A DNA stretch of 64,000 nucleotides from Polyangiaceae bacterium (GCA_041389725.1 JAWKRG010000016.1:86615-150614), one strand, 5' to 3'; positions 24,831-34,219 are shown, numbered from the stretch's first letter. The notes: a model not told the origin generated them from the letters alone. Numbers and translations: made by a program.

Positions 24831-25727
24831 TCAGAATCGTGTGTGGGTGACGTCGAGGTGGGGACTCGACGGGAACGAAAGCCGCCGCACGTTCTTCGCC
24901 ACGCAGGCGGCTACACGACTGCTGCCTGGACGCGTGGTCACGGTGACGCCCACCGCGCGCCCACCGGTGATCGCCGCGCAGATCTGCACACTCATGCTGT
25001 CGGCAACGCCGCAGCCCGCTAGCACGCCCGGGCCATTGAGCACGCGTGAGAGCGCCTCCCGCGGCAAGTCGGGAGCGCGCTTGGCGCCGATCACGATCTG
25101 CTCGCTGTGAGACGCCTGCGCCGCTTCGCAACTCATGCCACCACTGGCACTCACCGCGGGCCCGTCGACTGGTGGCGCTGGCTCACGCGCTGGCGGCTCC
25201 ACCTTGGCTCGAGGCGGCGCGTCATGGGAGCGCGGCGCAGGCTCCGCGGGCGATCGATCGATCGGTGGTGTCTCGGCGCTGCGGGGCCGTAGCGCGAGCC
25301 CTGGCGTCGCAGCAGGCGGGGCCGGCTCGGCCGCGGGCTGCGGCGGATGCTCTTCGGTGAGCGACGCCTCGTCGTCCCAGTCCGATGCCATCACGTCGAG
25401 AGTCTTGGGCGCAGGAAACGCCGCCTCGAGCGCGACGGCCGGGGGCGGCGCAGGGGCAGCAGCGGGCTGCACCGGCGGCGGGGTCACCGGGCGCGGCGGT
25501 GGTCGGGTGGCGGCCATGGCGGGCGTGGGACGAAGTACTTGGTCGAGCCAACGCTCCACGGGTATCCGATCTGTTCCGAGCGCCCACGTACCGCTCGCAA
25601 GCGCGCAATAGCCGAGGACGCCAAACACCGACGTGGCGCGACGGCGCGGTCGCTGGGGAGTCGGATCCAGGGATTCCGGCGGCAAGCGCACGCGTTTCTT
25701 GTAGGCGAGGGGTCGCGCCACCTGCAC
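24831..25727 (-). CDS. TonB-like proline-rich membrane-anchored protein
   Basis: A 298-aa protein from GTG 25727. The basic N-terminus (YKKRVRLPPE, PQRPRRRATS) is followed by one hydrophobic helix (VFGVLGYCALASGTWALG). A long Pro/Ala-rich stretch (residues 70-200, for example PPPRPVTPPPVQPAAAPAPP) could span the periplasm. The ~85-residue C-terminal domain has a conserved-looking core (LPREALSRVLNGPGVLAGCG, SVQICAAITGGRAVGVTVTT, VAACVAKNVRRLSFP) resembling the beta-strand module at the ends of TonB/AgmX-like proteins. The cysteines may pair. Function unknown; an envelope-spanning role is inferred. Confidence 0.6.
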   Translation of the reverse strand: MQVARPLAYKKRVRLPPESLDPTPQRPRRRATSVFGVLGYCALASGTWALGTDRIPVERWLDQVLRPTPAMAATRPPPRPVTPPPVQPAAAPAPPPAVALEAAFPAPKTLDVMASDWDDEASLTEEHPPQPAAEPAPPAATPGLALRPRSAETPPIDRSPAEPAPRSHDAPPRAKVEPPAREPAPPVDGPAVSASGGMSCEAAQASHSEQIVIGAKRAPDLPREALSRVLNGPGVLAGCGVADSMSVQICAAITGGRAVGVTVTTRPGSSRVAACVAKNVRRLSFPSSPHLDVTHTRF

Positions 25728-25815
25728 GGGCTACCGTCTCCGTCGGCGCGCGTAAAGAAGACCGCGGATTTCTCGCCATGAATCGCGGGATCGCCGTCCT
25801 ACGCCGAGCTCGGCC

Positions 25816-27282
25816 TCAGGGCCGGCACCTCATGTTCCCCTTGGCGTCGAAGTAGGCTTTCCCCGCTGGGCACCCCGCCGCGGGTTGCGGGGTCGGTCGC
25901 GCGCGCGGGGCCACCCAGGGTTTGGGCTTGGGCGTTGAGGTCGGCGCCGCCGATGCAGTCGGCGCCGCCGATACGGTGGGAGTCACGCTGGGTTCGGGGG
26001 GAGCCGACGGAGCGGCGCCCATGGTGGGCGGAGCGGGAGCAATCATGGGTTCGCTCATGCTCAGTGCGGGCGCTCCGAGGGGAGATGGCGCTGCGCTGAC
26101 GGCTACCGCCGGCTCGGACTTCGTCGAAAGCACCACGATGCCCACGCCCACGGTGAGAGTGACGATGAGCGCGCCCAGCCCAATCAACAGCGGGAGAGCG
26201 AGTCGACGGGAACTCGGGGCCGGTTCGTTGCGGATCAGGTCTGGCGGCGCCGTCAGGAGTACGCTCGCGGCCGCCGCTGCTCGGCCATCGCTGCCCTCCA
26301 GGTCGGTCTCGCTCGGATAGATCGGTCGAACGTAAGGCTTGGTAGCGATGGCCGAGTCGTGCCCGACCCGCCCGCCGTGGCGGGGTTCCCGGGCGAGGGT
26401 GGGATCCTCGTCCAGATCCTGCAGTACCGCTTCGGCCGTCGTTGGTAGCAGCACTTCCAACTCCGCTGCCAACTCTCGGGCCGACGCGATTCGCGCAGCG
26501 CGATCTCGCACGATGCAGCGCGCCACCAAGGCGTCCACGCGCGAGTCGGCGTTGGGTTCCAGGGCATGCAACCGTGGCAGCGGTCCATGGAGGATGTTGC
26601 CGACGACAGCGTAGACGGTGTCGCCACCGAAGGCGGGTGCGCCGCCGATCGCTTCCAACAGCAGCACCCCGATAGACCAGAGATCGCTCCTGCCGTCCAC
26701 GTCCGGCGCGCCCACCGCCTGTTCGGGGCTCATGTAGGCTGGGGAACCGATGGCCGCGCCCGTGCTGGTCGCCGTCGCGTTCTGCTCCGAGGAAAGCTTG
26801 CTGACGCCGAAATCGAGCACTTTCACCAGGACGGCACCGTCGGGTTGCCGATGCAGGAAGATGTTTGCGGGCTTGAGGTCGCGATGAACGATGCCCGCGC
26901 CGTGTGCAGCCGTCAGGGCTCGTGCGACCTGAATGCCGATGGCGCACGCGAGATTCACCGGGAGCTGGCGCTTGCGCTCGAGGAGTTGCTCGAGGGTCTC
27001 TCCCCGTAGGAGTTCCATCACTAGAAACGGATCGCCGTCGTCGGTCTGTCCGACGTCGTAGAGTTCGATCACGTTCGGATGCTGCAAGCGTCCGGCGGCG
27101 CGGGCCTCGCGGAACATTCGGGCGCGAAGTTCCTCGCCGTGGAGCGCCGAGTGGTGGATCAACTTGATCGCGAAGGAACGCTCGGTCAGCTCGTTCACGG
27201 CTTCCCACACTGCCCCCATGGCGCCCTCGCCCAAGCGGCGCACGAGGCGGTATTTGCCGGCGATGACGCTCCCGGGCTTCAT
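25816..27282 (-). CDS. Hanks-type Ser/Thr protein kinase, single-pass membrane
   Basis: A 488-aa protein from ATG 27282 (MKPGSVIAGKYRLVRRLGEG). Kinase residues: glycine loop GEGAMGAVW, K40 in FAIKLIH, HRDLKPAN (D135, N140), DFGVSKL (D157), SPAYMSPEQ. The domain ends near residue 280. A transmembrane helix (LLIGLGALIVTLTVGVGIVV) is followed by an Ala/Pro/Thr-rich outer segment and the tail GCPAGKAYFDAKGNMRCRP, which resembles the tail of the kinase at 18780. It is divergent from the kinase at 27417 with 134 bp between start codons. Confidence 0.92.
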   Translation of the reverse strand: MKPGSVIAGKYRLVRRLGEGAMGAVWEAVNELTERSFAIKLIHHSALHGEELRARMFREARAAGRLQHPNVIELYDVGQTDDGDPFLVMELLRGETLEQLLERKRQLPVNLACAIGIQVARALTAAHGAGIVHRDLKPANIFLHRQPDGAVLVKVLDFGVSKLSSEQNATATSTGAAIGSPAYMSPEQAVGAPDVDGRSDLWSIGVLLLEAIGGAPAFGGDTVYAVVGNILHGPLPRLHALEPNADSRVDALVARCIVRDRAARIASARELAAELEVLLPTTAEAVLQDLDEDPTLAREPRHGGRVGHDSAIATKPYVRPIYPSETDLEGSDGRAAAAASVLLTAPPDLIRNEPAPSSRRLALPLLIGLGALIVTLTVGVGIVVLSTKSEPAVAVSAAPSPLGAPALSMSEPMIAPAPPTMGAAPSAPPEPSVTPTVSAAPTASAAPTSTPKPKPWVAPRARPTPQPAAGCPAGKAYFDAKGNMRCRP

Positions 27283-27416
27283 GGCGGATTCGCAGGCTAT
27301 CATTGCGCCCGAAGGGCAGCCACCTTCGTGGGCCCGTCGTGGGCGAGTCTCCGCGGTCTGGCGCGAGATCGACCGCGAAGCGCTCGCCGCCGAGGTCGGA
27401 TACACTCGGCCGCGTC

Positions 27417-29366
27417 GTGACCCTCGTCGTGGCCGAACAGGACGAGAACCTCAGTGTTCTCACGCAGCATTCCATTGCGTCCTTGCAGGACGATGCCCGC
27501 TACCGGCTCGGGCGCTTGCTGGGTGCGGGGTCGATGGGCTTCGCCTACTACGCCACTCGCGAAACTCGCAGCGGCGAGACGCCGGTGGTGATCAAGCTGC
27601 TACGGCCCGAGTACGTGCTGCAGAGTGGACGAACCGGGGCATTGATCGTGCAGAAGGAAGTGGAGGCGCTGTCACGCTTGAGCGCTCGCGTTCCGCCGAC
27701 ACCTTTCGTGGTGCAGTTGGTCGACGCCGGCACCGTTGCGCTGCAGATGTCAGGCCGCGAGTTCGATCTGCCCTGGTTGGCTCTGGAGTACGTGCACGGG
27801 GGCGCTGAAGGGACGACCCTGGCCGAACGGGTGGTCTACTGCGTGGAGCATACGGACTACGCCTTCGACCGCGAGCGAGCGGCGCATGCTGTCGAGTGCA
27901 TCGCGCAGGGGATCGACGCAATTCACGAAGTGGGCGTCCTGCATCGCGATCTGACGCCCAACAACGTGCTCTGCTGCGGCGCGGGCGGCGACGAGATCTT
28001 CAAGATCGCCGACTTCGGTCTGGCGCGACCCATCGGTGGGGCGGCGACTTTCGGCGGGATCGTCGTCGGCACCCTCGGCTACGCCCCTCCAGAGCAGGCT
28101 GCGCTGGACGACCGAAGAATTGGCGCCTGGAGCGACGTCTTCACCTTCGCGGTGGACGTGTATTTCCTGCTCACGGGACGCAGCTACTTCAAAGCGGGAT
28201 CCCCGCACGAGATGCTGGGCGCGATCAAGGACGAGGCTCGCAAGACGCTACGCTCGTCGCCGCTGCTGAGCCCCGATCTCGCGCAGGATACCGAGGCTTG
28301 TGAGCAGATCGATCGCGCCTTGGCCCGCGCGACGGCCGTGCGCCCGGAGGAGCGTCCACAAACCGCTGCACTTTTCGCCAGCACGATCCTGCCTTGGTTG
28401 CGACCCCGCGGACGGCGACTCGTGGTGGAGCGACGGCATCCCAGCGTCGCTCCGAGCGCGGAACCGATCCAATCCGCGTTGACTTGGACGCTGAGACACC
28501 GCGCCACGGGCGATCGTGTGCTGCGCAGTGTTGCCTGGGACGGGGACGGCCGCTGCCTGGCAGCGACCAGCGATGGCCTGGCCTTTTGGGACGGTGCACA
28601 GTGGCGTGAAGCACCCACGGGTGAGCTGTCGAATCCGACCGGGATCCGCTTCGTGCATCGGCGTGCCGCGGGTAGCTTCATCGTGGGCGGAGACGACGCG
28701 ACGCTGGCAACCTACACGCCCCGCGGGGTGCGTGACGTGGTGCACGGCCCCAGTGGAACTGAGACCTTCGTCGCGGCGGACGGCGATTTCGACGATCTCG
28801 CGGTGATTGTCGGAACGAGACCCGACGGTCCGCCGGTGCTCTACACGCTGGTGTCCCGTCGTTGGCTCAAGCCGCTGCCGCTGGAGAAGGCCGCCTCCAT
28901 CGCGGGGCTCGCGCGCATCGCGGATGACCGCTGGCTGGTGACCGGCAGACGCCGCGACGGACGAGGTTTCGTGGCAGAAGTCGCGCCGCTGTCCTGGGAT
29001 GCAATCGAGCTGGGCGTCCCTCGCGTTCGTGCGGTGGTGGCTTGCGCTGCGCGGACCGAGCTTGGCGTTGGGCTCGTCGCCGGAAGCGAGGGTCTGGTGG
29101 CTCGCGTGATCGAAGGCCGATGCCACCCTGAGATCCTCGCCGACAAGCCGGATCTTTCGGCCGCGACCTTGGACGTGGCAGGTCGCGCTTGGGTCGCGGC
29201 GGCGCGCCGCATTTGGGTGCGGCCCTTCGCCGGGAATGCGCCCTTCGCTCCGGTGTGGGAAGACCAGGAGCTGGAGGCGCCAATCGTGAGTCTGTTTTCC
29301 GACGCAGACCGCGTCGTGGCGATCACGGCAGAGGGAAGTGTGGTGGAAGGGCGTCTGGGCGACTAG
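27417..29366 (+). CDS. Ser/Thr protein kinase with atypical catalytic loop and C-terminal beta-propeller-like region
   Basis: A 649-aa protein from GTG 27417. Kinase residues: LLGAGSMGFAYYA (serine in place of one loop glycine), K60 in VVIKLLRPE, HRDLTPNN (D178, T180, N183), DFGLARP (D199), and GTLGYAPPEQ. The usual catalytic-loop lysine is threonine; Asp and Asn are kept, so activity is possible. No transmembrane helix is evident. From about residue 375 the protein consists of short repeats ending in W and G/D turns (SVAWDGDGRCLAATSDGLAFWDG, then IVGGDDATLATYTPRGVRD and VTGRRRDGRGFVAEVAPLSW) that look like propeller blades. It is divergent from the kinase at 25816. Confidence 0.82.
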   Translation: MTLVVAEQDENLSVLTQHSIASLQDDARYRLGRLLGAGSMGFAYYATRETRSGETPVVIKLLRPEYVLQSGRTGALIVQKEVEALSRLSARVPPTPFVVQLVDAGTVALQMSGREFDLPWLALEYVHGGAEGTTLAERVVYCVEHTDYAFDRERAAHAVECIAQGIDAIHEVGVLHRDLTPNNVLCCGAGGDEIFKIADFGLARPIGGAATFGGIVVGTLGYAPPEQAALDDRRIGAWSDVFTFAVDVYFLLTGRSYFKAGSPHEMLGAIKDEARKTLRSSPLLSPDLAQDTEACEQIDRALARATAVRPEERPQTAALFASTILPWLRPRGRRLVVERRHPSVAPSAEPIQSALTWTLRHRATGDRVLRSVAWDGDGRCLAATSDGLAFWDGAQWREAPTGELSNPTGIRFVHRRAAGSFIVGGDDATLATYTPRGVRDVVHGPSGTETFVAADGDFDDLAVIVGTRPDGPPVLYTLVSRRWLKPLPLEKAASIAGLARIADDRWLVTGRRRDGRGFVAEVAPLSWDAIELGVPRVRAVVACAARTELGVGLVAGSEGLVARVIEGRCHPEILADKPDLSAATLDVAGRAWVAAARRIWVRPFAGNAPFAPVWEDQELEAPIVSLFSDADRVVAITAEGSVVEGRLGD

Positions 29367-29446
29367 ACTGCAGTTTCTGTCGAGCCGCGCCAGCAGGGCC
29401 GCGCGGGCGCGCGGACGAAACCGCCATCGTCTCGATGCAGACGCGG

Positions 29447-31654
29447 CTAGCCGCGGCGGCTGATGAGCACGGTCGGGACTTCGAGCTGACTCGTGATCTG
29501 CCGAGTGATGTCACCGAAGGCCTTCTTGCCGCCAAGCCTTTGCGCGCCCAGAATGACCAAGTCGGCATCTTTGGCCTGTTCGGTGACGGCGCTGACGATG
29601 TCGTCGGAGCACACCAGGGTGCACTCGTTGCGCCCTGGCGCCTCGTCCTCGGCCAGTCGTCGCAGCGCCTTGAGGGCGTCGGCTCTTGCCGCCTCGCTGG
29701 TGTCGCCGGGCATGACGCGCAAGAAGCACAAGGTGGCGCCGCCCTGGCGACCGATGCTGCCGATCAGTCTGGCGCGCAGCTCGTGTTGTACGCCTCGGCC
29801 AGCGACGGGGACGAGCACCCGATGCACGCTTTGAAAGTCCAGGCCCGACTTGGCACGTAGCACCGCTACGTCGCACTCGACCTGGTTGAGTAGGGTCTCC
29901 AAGCGCTCGGTGACGGCCGGTGCGGATATGTCGGGTAGCCCGAGCAAGAGGCTTTCGCTGCGATAGGTGCGCGCGACGCGCGCGATCTCGGGCCACGGCT
30001 CCACGGCGTGGGTCAGGAGCGCCTCTGGGCGATGTCCCCAGGTGTGAGCGCGGGTCAATGCTTCGGACAGCACGTGTTGCGCGTTCTGCAGCGAGGTATC
30101 CGCGACGGCTCCGTCTTGTTCCCGAATCACGCTGAGCAGGAGCACGCGACCGATCCCCGGGGGCGCCAGCGCGCTGGCCAGCTCAACCAACGCTGGAGCG
30201 CTGTCCGGGTTGGCCACGGGAACCAGCACGAAAGGCCGGAAGCCGCGCAAGCGAGCCAGTTCCGGATCGCGAGCCTGCTCCGAAGCGTCGACGGTTTCCG
30301 CGCGCGAAGCGAACAGCGAGAAGTACAGCAACACGCCGAGACCGAGCCAGACGCCGGTGATGGCGCCCGCCGCAGGTACCGTGACCGCTTGGAAAATGGC
30401 GAGGGCGGCGCAGGCCAGCCCTCCGATCACGTGCGGCACCGGGAAGCCCGGCACGCGAAACACTTGAGTGCTCGTGCGCAAACGCGCCAGCAGCGCCGTG
30501 CCGTGGGCCAAGGCGAAACAGATCAAGAAGATGAGGCTGGCAGCGGCGCCGGCGGAAGCTAGATCCGGCACCATGAGCAAGATGGCTGCGAGCGCCAGGG
30601 CGGTCGTGTAGATCGCCATCACCGGCGTGTTGAAGCGGTGATGCTGCTGGGACAGCACTGAGGGCAACGTCCGATCCGTGGCCATGGTGAGGGCGACACG
30701 GGATGCCGCCAAGATGTTGGCGTGCAGGGCCGAGAGAGTCGATAGCACGGCGGCGATGAGCACCAGCCAGTAGCCAACGGGGCCCATGTAGGCCTTCACC
30801 GTCAGCGCCATCACGGTCTCCGGGTTGTCGGTGGCCATGCGGGTGATGTTTTGGCCGGCAGGCGTGCCGACGGTGGTCACCAGTAGCAGCAGCGGGATGT
30901 AGACCAGCAGCCCAATGCCAAGGGAAAGCAGCATTGCGCGCGGTAGCACTCGCGCCGGATTGCTCACTTCGCCGGCAACTGCGGCGATGACCTCGAATCC
31001 CTGCAGAGCGATGAAGGTGAAGCCCATCGCGGCGACGAGGCCGCCAGTTCCGCCCGGGAAGAACGGCGTCAGATCCGCGCGTACGGTGTCCAGGTGCTCC
31101 GTGCGCAACGCCCACAGACCCGCCAGGATGAGCACGGCGAACACCACCAGCTTGCCGATGGTGGCGAACTGTCCTCCGCCCGTGCTCTTGCGAATCAAGG
31201 ACAGCGTGTAGCCTCCAGCAGAGAGCAAAGCGATCGCCAGCACCGTGCGGCGCGTCTCGAGCCAGGCCGGTGGAGGTGCCCCCGCCAAGCGCCACATTTC
31301 GGCCAGGCTCGCCACGCCGTACTCGGCGAAGCCCAACGCATACAGAACTCCGGCCACGATGTAGGCGAACCAGAGGATCCACCCCACGCCAAACGCCGCT
31401 CGCACACCGAGCACCTTCTTGGCGAACACGTAGGCTCCGCCGGACTCGGGGAAGGCCGTCGACATTTCCGCGAAGGAAAGAGCCGTGAGCAGCGCGACGA
31501 CGCCGTTCAGGGCAAAAGCGACGACCGCGCTGGGACCCGTCGCGCGGAAGGCGACGCCACCCAGCACCAGAATGCCGCCGCCGACGATGGCGCCAACTCC
31601 GACGCCCGTGGCACCCCACAGGCCGAGCTTGCCGTGCTGCGTCTTCTCGCTCAC
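29447..31654 (-). CDS. APC-family amino acid permease fused to two universal stress protein domains
   Basis: A 735-aa protein from GTG 31654. Residues ~10-450 are a 12-helix APC permease (LGLWGATGVGVGAIVGGGIL, AEMSTAFPESGGAYVFAKKV, GFEVIAAVAGEVSNPARVLP). Residues ~468-600 and ~605-735 are two UspA-like domains: FRPFVLVPVANPDSAPALVELA and HRVLVPVAGRGVQHELRARL, the latter ending DLVILGAQRLGGKKAFGD and LEVPTVLISRRG. The second has the GxxxxG-like nucleotide loop only in degenerate form. The permease would import amino acids, with the cytoplasmic USP tail perhaps sensing nucleotide or energy state. APC-USP fusions are known; the substrate is not predictable. Confidence 0.88.
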   Translation of the reverse strand: MSEKTQHGKLGLWGATGVGVGAIVGGGILVLGGVAFRATGPSAVVAFALNGVVALLTALSFAEMSTAFPESGGAYVFAKKVLGVRAAFGVGWILWFAYIVAGVLYALGFAEYGVASLAEMWRLAGAPPPAWLETRRTVLAIALLSAGGYTLSLIRKSTGGGQFATIGKLVVFAVLILAGLWALRTEHLDTVRADLTPFFPGGTGGLVAAMGFTFIALQGFEVIAAVAGEVSNPARVLPRAMLLSLGIGLLVYIPLLLLVTTVGTPAGQNITRMATDNPETVMALTVKAYMGPVGYWLVLIAAVLSTLSALHANILAASRVALTMATDRTLPSVLSQQHHRFNTPVMAIYTTALALAAILLMVPDLASAGAAASLIFLICFALAHGTALLARLRTSTQVFRVPGFPVPHVIGGLACAALAIFQAVTVPAAGAITGVWLGLGVLLYFSLFASRAETVDASEQARDPELARLRGFRPFVLVPVANPDSAPALVELASALAPPGIGRVLLLSVIREQDGAVADTSLQNAQHVLSEALTRAHTWGHRPEALLTHAVEPWPEIARVARTYRSESLLLGLPDISAPAVTERLETLLNQVECDVAVLRAKSGLDFQSVHRVLVPVAGRGVQHELRARLIGSIGRQGGATLCFLRVMPGDTSEAARADALKALRRLAEDEAPGRNECTLVCSDDIVSAVTEQAKDADLVILGAQRLGGKKAFGDITRQITSQLEVPTVLISRRG

Positions 31655-31679
31655 CGTTCGCCCGGTTGGAGCGCTCTTG

Positions 31680-32372
31680 TCACGGTTCCGCGAGTGCCTT
31701 GAAGCCCGGGTCTTTCTCCAGGAATTCGTTCGAGGCCAAGTGGATGCGCGTTCCGTCCGTCGCGTTCTGGATCAGCAGCTTCAAGCCCGCCAAGGGGCCA
31801 CCGGTCACGTCACAGTACAGCTGCGCACCTTGCTGCTTCTCGGCGATGACGGTGGCCGTTCCGAAAGCGTCACACTTCACGAATGCGGGCCCGATGGTGA
31901 AGAACTTGTGGGCGGACGGCGTCTCTTCCCAATAGCGCACGCTCACCTGGTACTTGCCGCCGACCGAGCGTTCTCGCGTGCACCAACGCTCTTTCGTGTC
32001 CTCCGGACCCTGGCAAGTCACGTTAACGGCTGCGCGTGTGGGATCCGCGCGATGTCCAGCAGCCCACTCCGTCAGCAGCTTGACTAGCTGCTGTGCATCT
32101 CTCGCCTTGGTCTCAGCCTCGGTCTTGCGGCGCGTGGCCTCGGCTTCGGCGTCGGTGATCTGTTTGTCCACGGTGCTCAAGTCTGCCGGGTCCGCACACT
32201 GCTTGTAGGCGTAGTCGCGCCATTGACGCGCCACGGCGAACTCCTCGGACCCAATCGCGCGCTGGATGGTGCTCTTGGCGTTGTCGCACTTGGCGGGATC
32301 TTTGCGATTGCACGCGCCAAGCGTGATGGTGAGGATACAGATCGAACCGAGAAGCAGACGGGGGCAGGACAT
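31680..32372 (-). CDS. Hypothetical lipoprotein
   Basis: A 230-aa protein from ATG 32372; a start six codons upstream (32390) would only lengthen the signal. LLLGSICILTITLGACNRK carries the lipobox. The first ~110 residues are helical and charged with a possible coiled coil (QITDAEAEATRRKTEAETKA). The C-terminal half is beta-rich with four cysteines (VNVTCQGPEDTKERWCTRE, FVKCDAFGTATVI, AQLYCDVTGGPLA). No domain recognised. It sits 26 bp upstream of the APC-USP gene's start on the same strand's left side and 40 bp downstream of the ABC permease gene, so it may be the tail of the zinc-type operon. Confidence 0.6.
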   Translation of the reverse strand: MSCPRLLLGSICILTITLGACNRKDPAKCDNAKSTIQRAIGSEEFAVARQWRDYAYKQCADPADLSTVDKQITDAEAEATRRKTEAETKARDAQQLVKLLTEWAAGHRADPTRAAVNVTCQGPEDTKERWCTRERSVGGKYQVSVRYWEETPSAHKFFTIGPAFVKCDAFGTATVIAEKQQGAQLYCDVTGGPLAGLKLLIQNATDGTRIHLASNEFLEKDPGFKALAEP

Positions 32373-32411
32373 ACGCGGCGGAGTGTACACGAAGCAGCGC
32401 TGCTTCCACGC

Positions 32412-33446
32412 CTAATTGCGCTCCAAAGCCGGGTCTAGGGGCGGGCCCCGGCGCAGGCGTGCGGCAAGGAGGCAGCCCAGGAGGATGACCGTCGCCGTCA
32501 GCGCCTGGGATGCGCCGACGGGAAACTCGAAGAAGAATGCGAACAGATAGCCGAGGCCCCCAGACGCTGCGCCGACGACTGCCGCAACGACCAGTGCGAC
32601 GCGGACGCGCTCTACCAAGGCCAGCGCAGCCATAGCAGGCAACACCGCAAAGGCGAAGACCGGCAGCGCGCCGATGGCGCGGGTGGTGACGCTCGCTGTC
32701 AGCGCCACCAGCACCCAAAGCAGCAACTCCAGCAGGCGCACGGGCAAGCGATGCACTCTCGCCCCCTCGGGATCGAAGCCCGCGAACAGAAACGCGCGGT
32801 GGAAGAAGAAGGTCAATCCGAGCACGACGCTACCTACCCCGAGCACGAGGCGTAGATCTTCGCTGCGCACCAGCACCGCCGTCCCAAACAAGATTGCGGT
32901 GATGTCGTGAGCATCCTGGGTGATGCGATCTCCCACGAGTACGGCAGCTGCGCTCGCGGCGAGGTAGGTGAGCCCTACCAAGGTTTCGCGTGGCAGCCGC
33001 AAGCGATCCGTGCGCCACGACAGCACCGCGGTTGCGAGCAGGCTGAGTAGGATCGCGCCGCCTACCGGAGGCGTGTGCACGCCGGCATGGATCTCGAAGA
33101 GGAACGCCAGGGCGACGCCTAGGCCCGCGGCCTGAGTGATGGCGGCCGTGACGAATACGGCGCGGCGCAACACCACGTACACGCCGAGAATGCCCAAGAC
33201 CGCGCCGGAAAAGACGCCGACGATCACTGGGTCGCGATAGAGCCCCAGGGAGAAACCTTCGCGGAACTCCGCCAGGGTCGGAGCGCCCTCGCTCTTGGCC
33301 ACTACCGTGGCCTGCGGCTCCGCGGCCGAACTTGGACTCGCACTCGCCGACGGCGCCGCGGGGCCTTCGCCCAGATCGCTGCCGAAGGCCTGCTCGAGTT
33401 CGCCATCATCGAACAGCGGCGCGCCGCTCGTCGCCGGCGTAGTCAC
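32412..33446 (-). CDS. Metal (zinc/manganese type) ABC transporter permease
   Basis: A 344-aa protein from GTG 33446 that overlaps the ATPase stop (GTGA). A ~60-residue acidic, Ala/Ser-rich N-terminal extension is unusual for the family. Eight or nine helices of the ABC-3 (ZnuB/MntB) permease follow: IVGVFSGAVLGILGVYVVLR, AAITQAAGLGVALAFLFEI, LLSLLATAVLSWRTDRL, and the coupling-helix region ITQDAHDITAILFGTAVLV. The protein forms the inner-membrane channel of the uptake system with the ATPase at 33443 and the binding protein at 34220. Zinc is favoured over manganese by context only. Confidence 0.85.
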   Translation of the reverse strand: MTTPATSGAPLFDDGELEQAFGSDLGEGPAAPSASASPSSAAEPQATVVAKSEGAPTLAEFREGFSLGLYRDPVIVGVFSGAVLGILGVYVVLRRAVFVTAAITQAAGLGVALAFLFEIHAGVHTPPVGGAILLSLLATAVLSWRTDRLRLPRETLVGLTYLAASAAAVLVGDRITQDAHDITAILFGTAVLVRSEDLRLVLGVGSVVLGLTFFFHRAFLFAGFDPEGARVHRLPVRLLELLLWVLVALTASVTTRAIGALPVFAFAVLPAMAALALVERVRVALVVAAVVGAASGGLGYLFAFFFEFPVGASQALTATVILLGCLLAARLRRGPPLDPALERN

Positions 33447-34216
33447 AGTCCCTCCATGGGCGGAGGGCGCTCACTGAAGCGAGCGTGGAAAGCGTCGTGG
33501 CGAAACACCTCGTCGGGCGGGCCCGCGACGATACGCTGACCATCGCGATCCATCAGCAGCGCGTTGTCCGCGTAGCGCTCCACCATGCCCAAGTAGTGGC
33601 TGACGACGATGATGGCGAGGCCGCGGCGACGACGCAGTCCGTCCAGGAGTTGGAAGGCTTCGCCCTCGGCGACCTGATCCATGGCGCTCGTGGGCTCGTC
33701 GAGGACGGCTACGTCGGCACGGCTGACGCTGAGTCGGGCGAACAACACGCGCTGCTTTTGGCCCTCGGAAAGCTGTCGGTAGGGCACCTTGCCCAGGGAG
33801 CCGACGCCCATCTCCTTCAGCGCCTCGTCAATTTCCGGCGGCTCTTTGCCGAATCGTGGGTGAAGGAAGGACCAGCCACGCTCGAGCCCCATGGCGACGA
33901 CGTCCCGAGCCAGCAGCGGGTAGAGTTCGTCGATCACTTTGCGCTGCGGTAGGTAGGAGAGGCGCAGATCGGGTCGTGCGCCGTCGATGCGTCCCCCCAC
34001 GGGCGGTAGCAACCCGAGCAGAGTGCGGAGCCAAGTCGTCTTGCCCGATCCATTTCGGCCGATCACCGCCCAGAGTTGCCCCGCGCGGATGTCGACGTCG
34101 ATGGGCGGAAGGAGCGCCATGCCGTGATAGCCGACCTCGAGGCCTCGGCACTGCAACAGCGCTGCAGGTTCGTCGTCGTCTTTGCCCACGCGGGCAGATT
34201 TCGCCCGTGGCGACAT
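33443..34216 (-). CDS. Metal ABC transporter ATP-binding protein
   Basis: A 257-aa cytoplasmic ATPase from ATG 34216. Walker A is GRNGSGKTTWLR, the signature is LSEGQKQRV, and Walker B is VAVLDEPTSAMD, with the H-loop in VVSHYLG. Sequence order and neighbours place it in the ZnuC/MntA group of the ABC-3 metal importers. It lies 3 bp beyond the stop of the binding-protein gene and overlaps the permease start by 4 bp. Confidence 0.9.
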   Translation of the reverse strand: MSPRAKSARVGKDDDEPAALLQCRGLEVGYHGMALLPPIDVDIRAGQLWAVIGRNGSGKTTWLRTLLGLLPPVGGRIDGARPDLRLSYLPQRKVIDELYPLLARDVVAMGLERGWSFLHPRFGKEPPEIDEALKEMGVGSLGKVPYRQLSEGQKQRVLFARLSVSRADVAVLDEPTSAMDQVAEGEAFQLLDGLRRRRGLAIIVVSHYLGMVERYADNALLMDRDGQRIVAGPPDEVFRHDAFHARFSERPPPMEGL

Positions 34217-34219
34217 GGA

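Noticed and set aside
29442..29455. CGCGG-CTAG-CCGCG hairpin as a terminator
   Set aside because: It overlaps the stop codon of the APC-USP gene and has no T-tract; short GC dyads of this size are frequent here.
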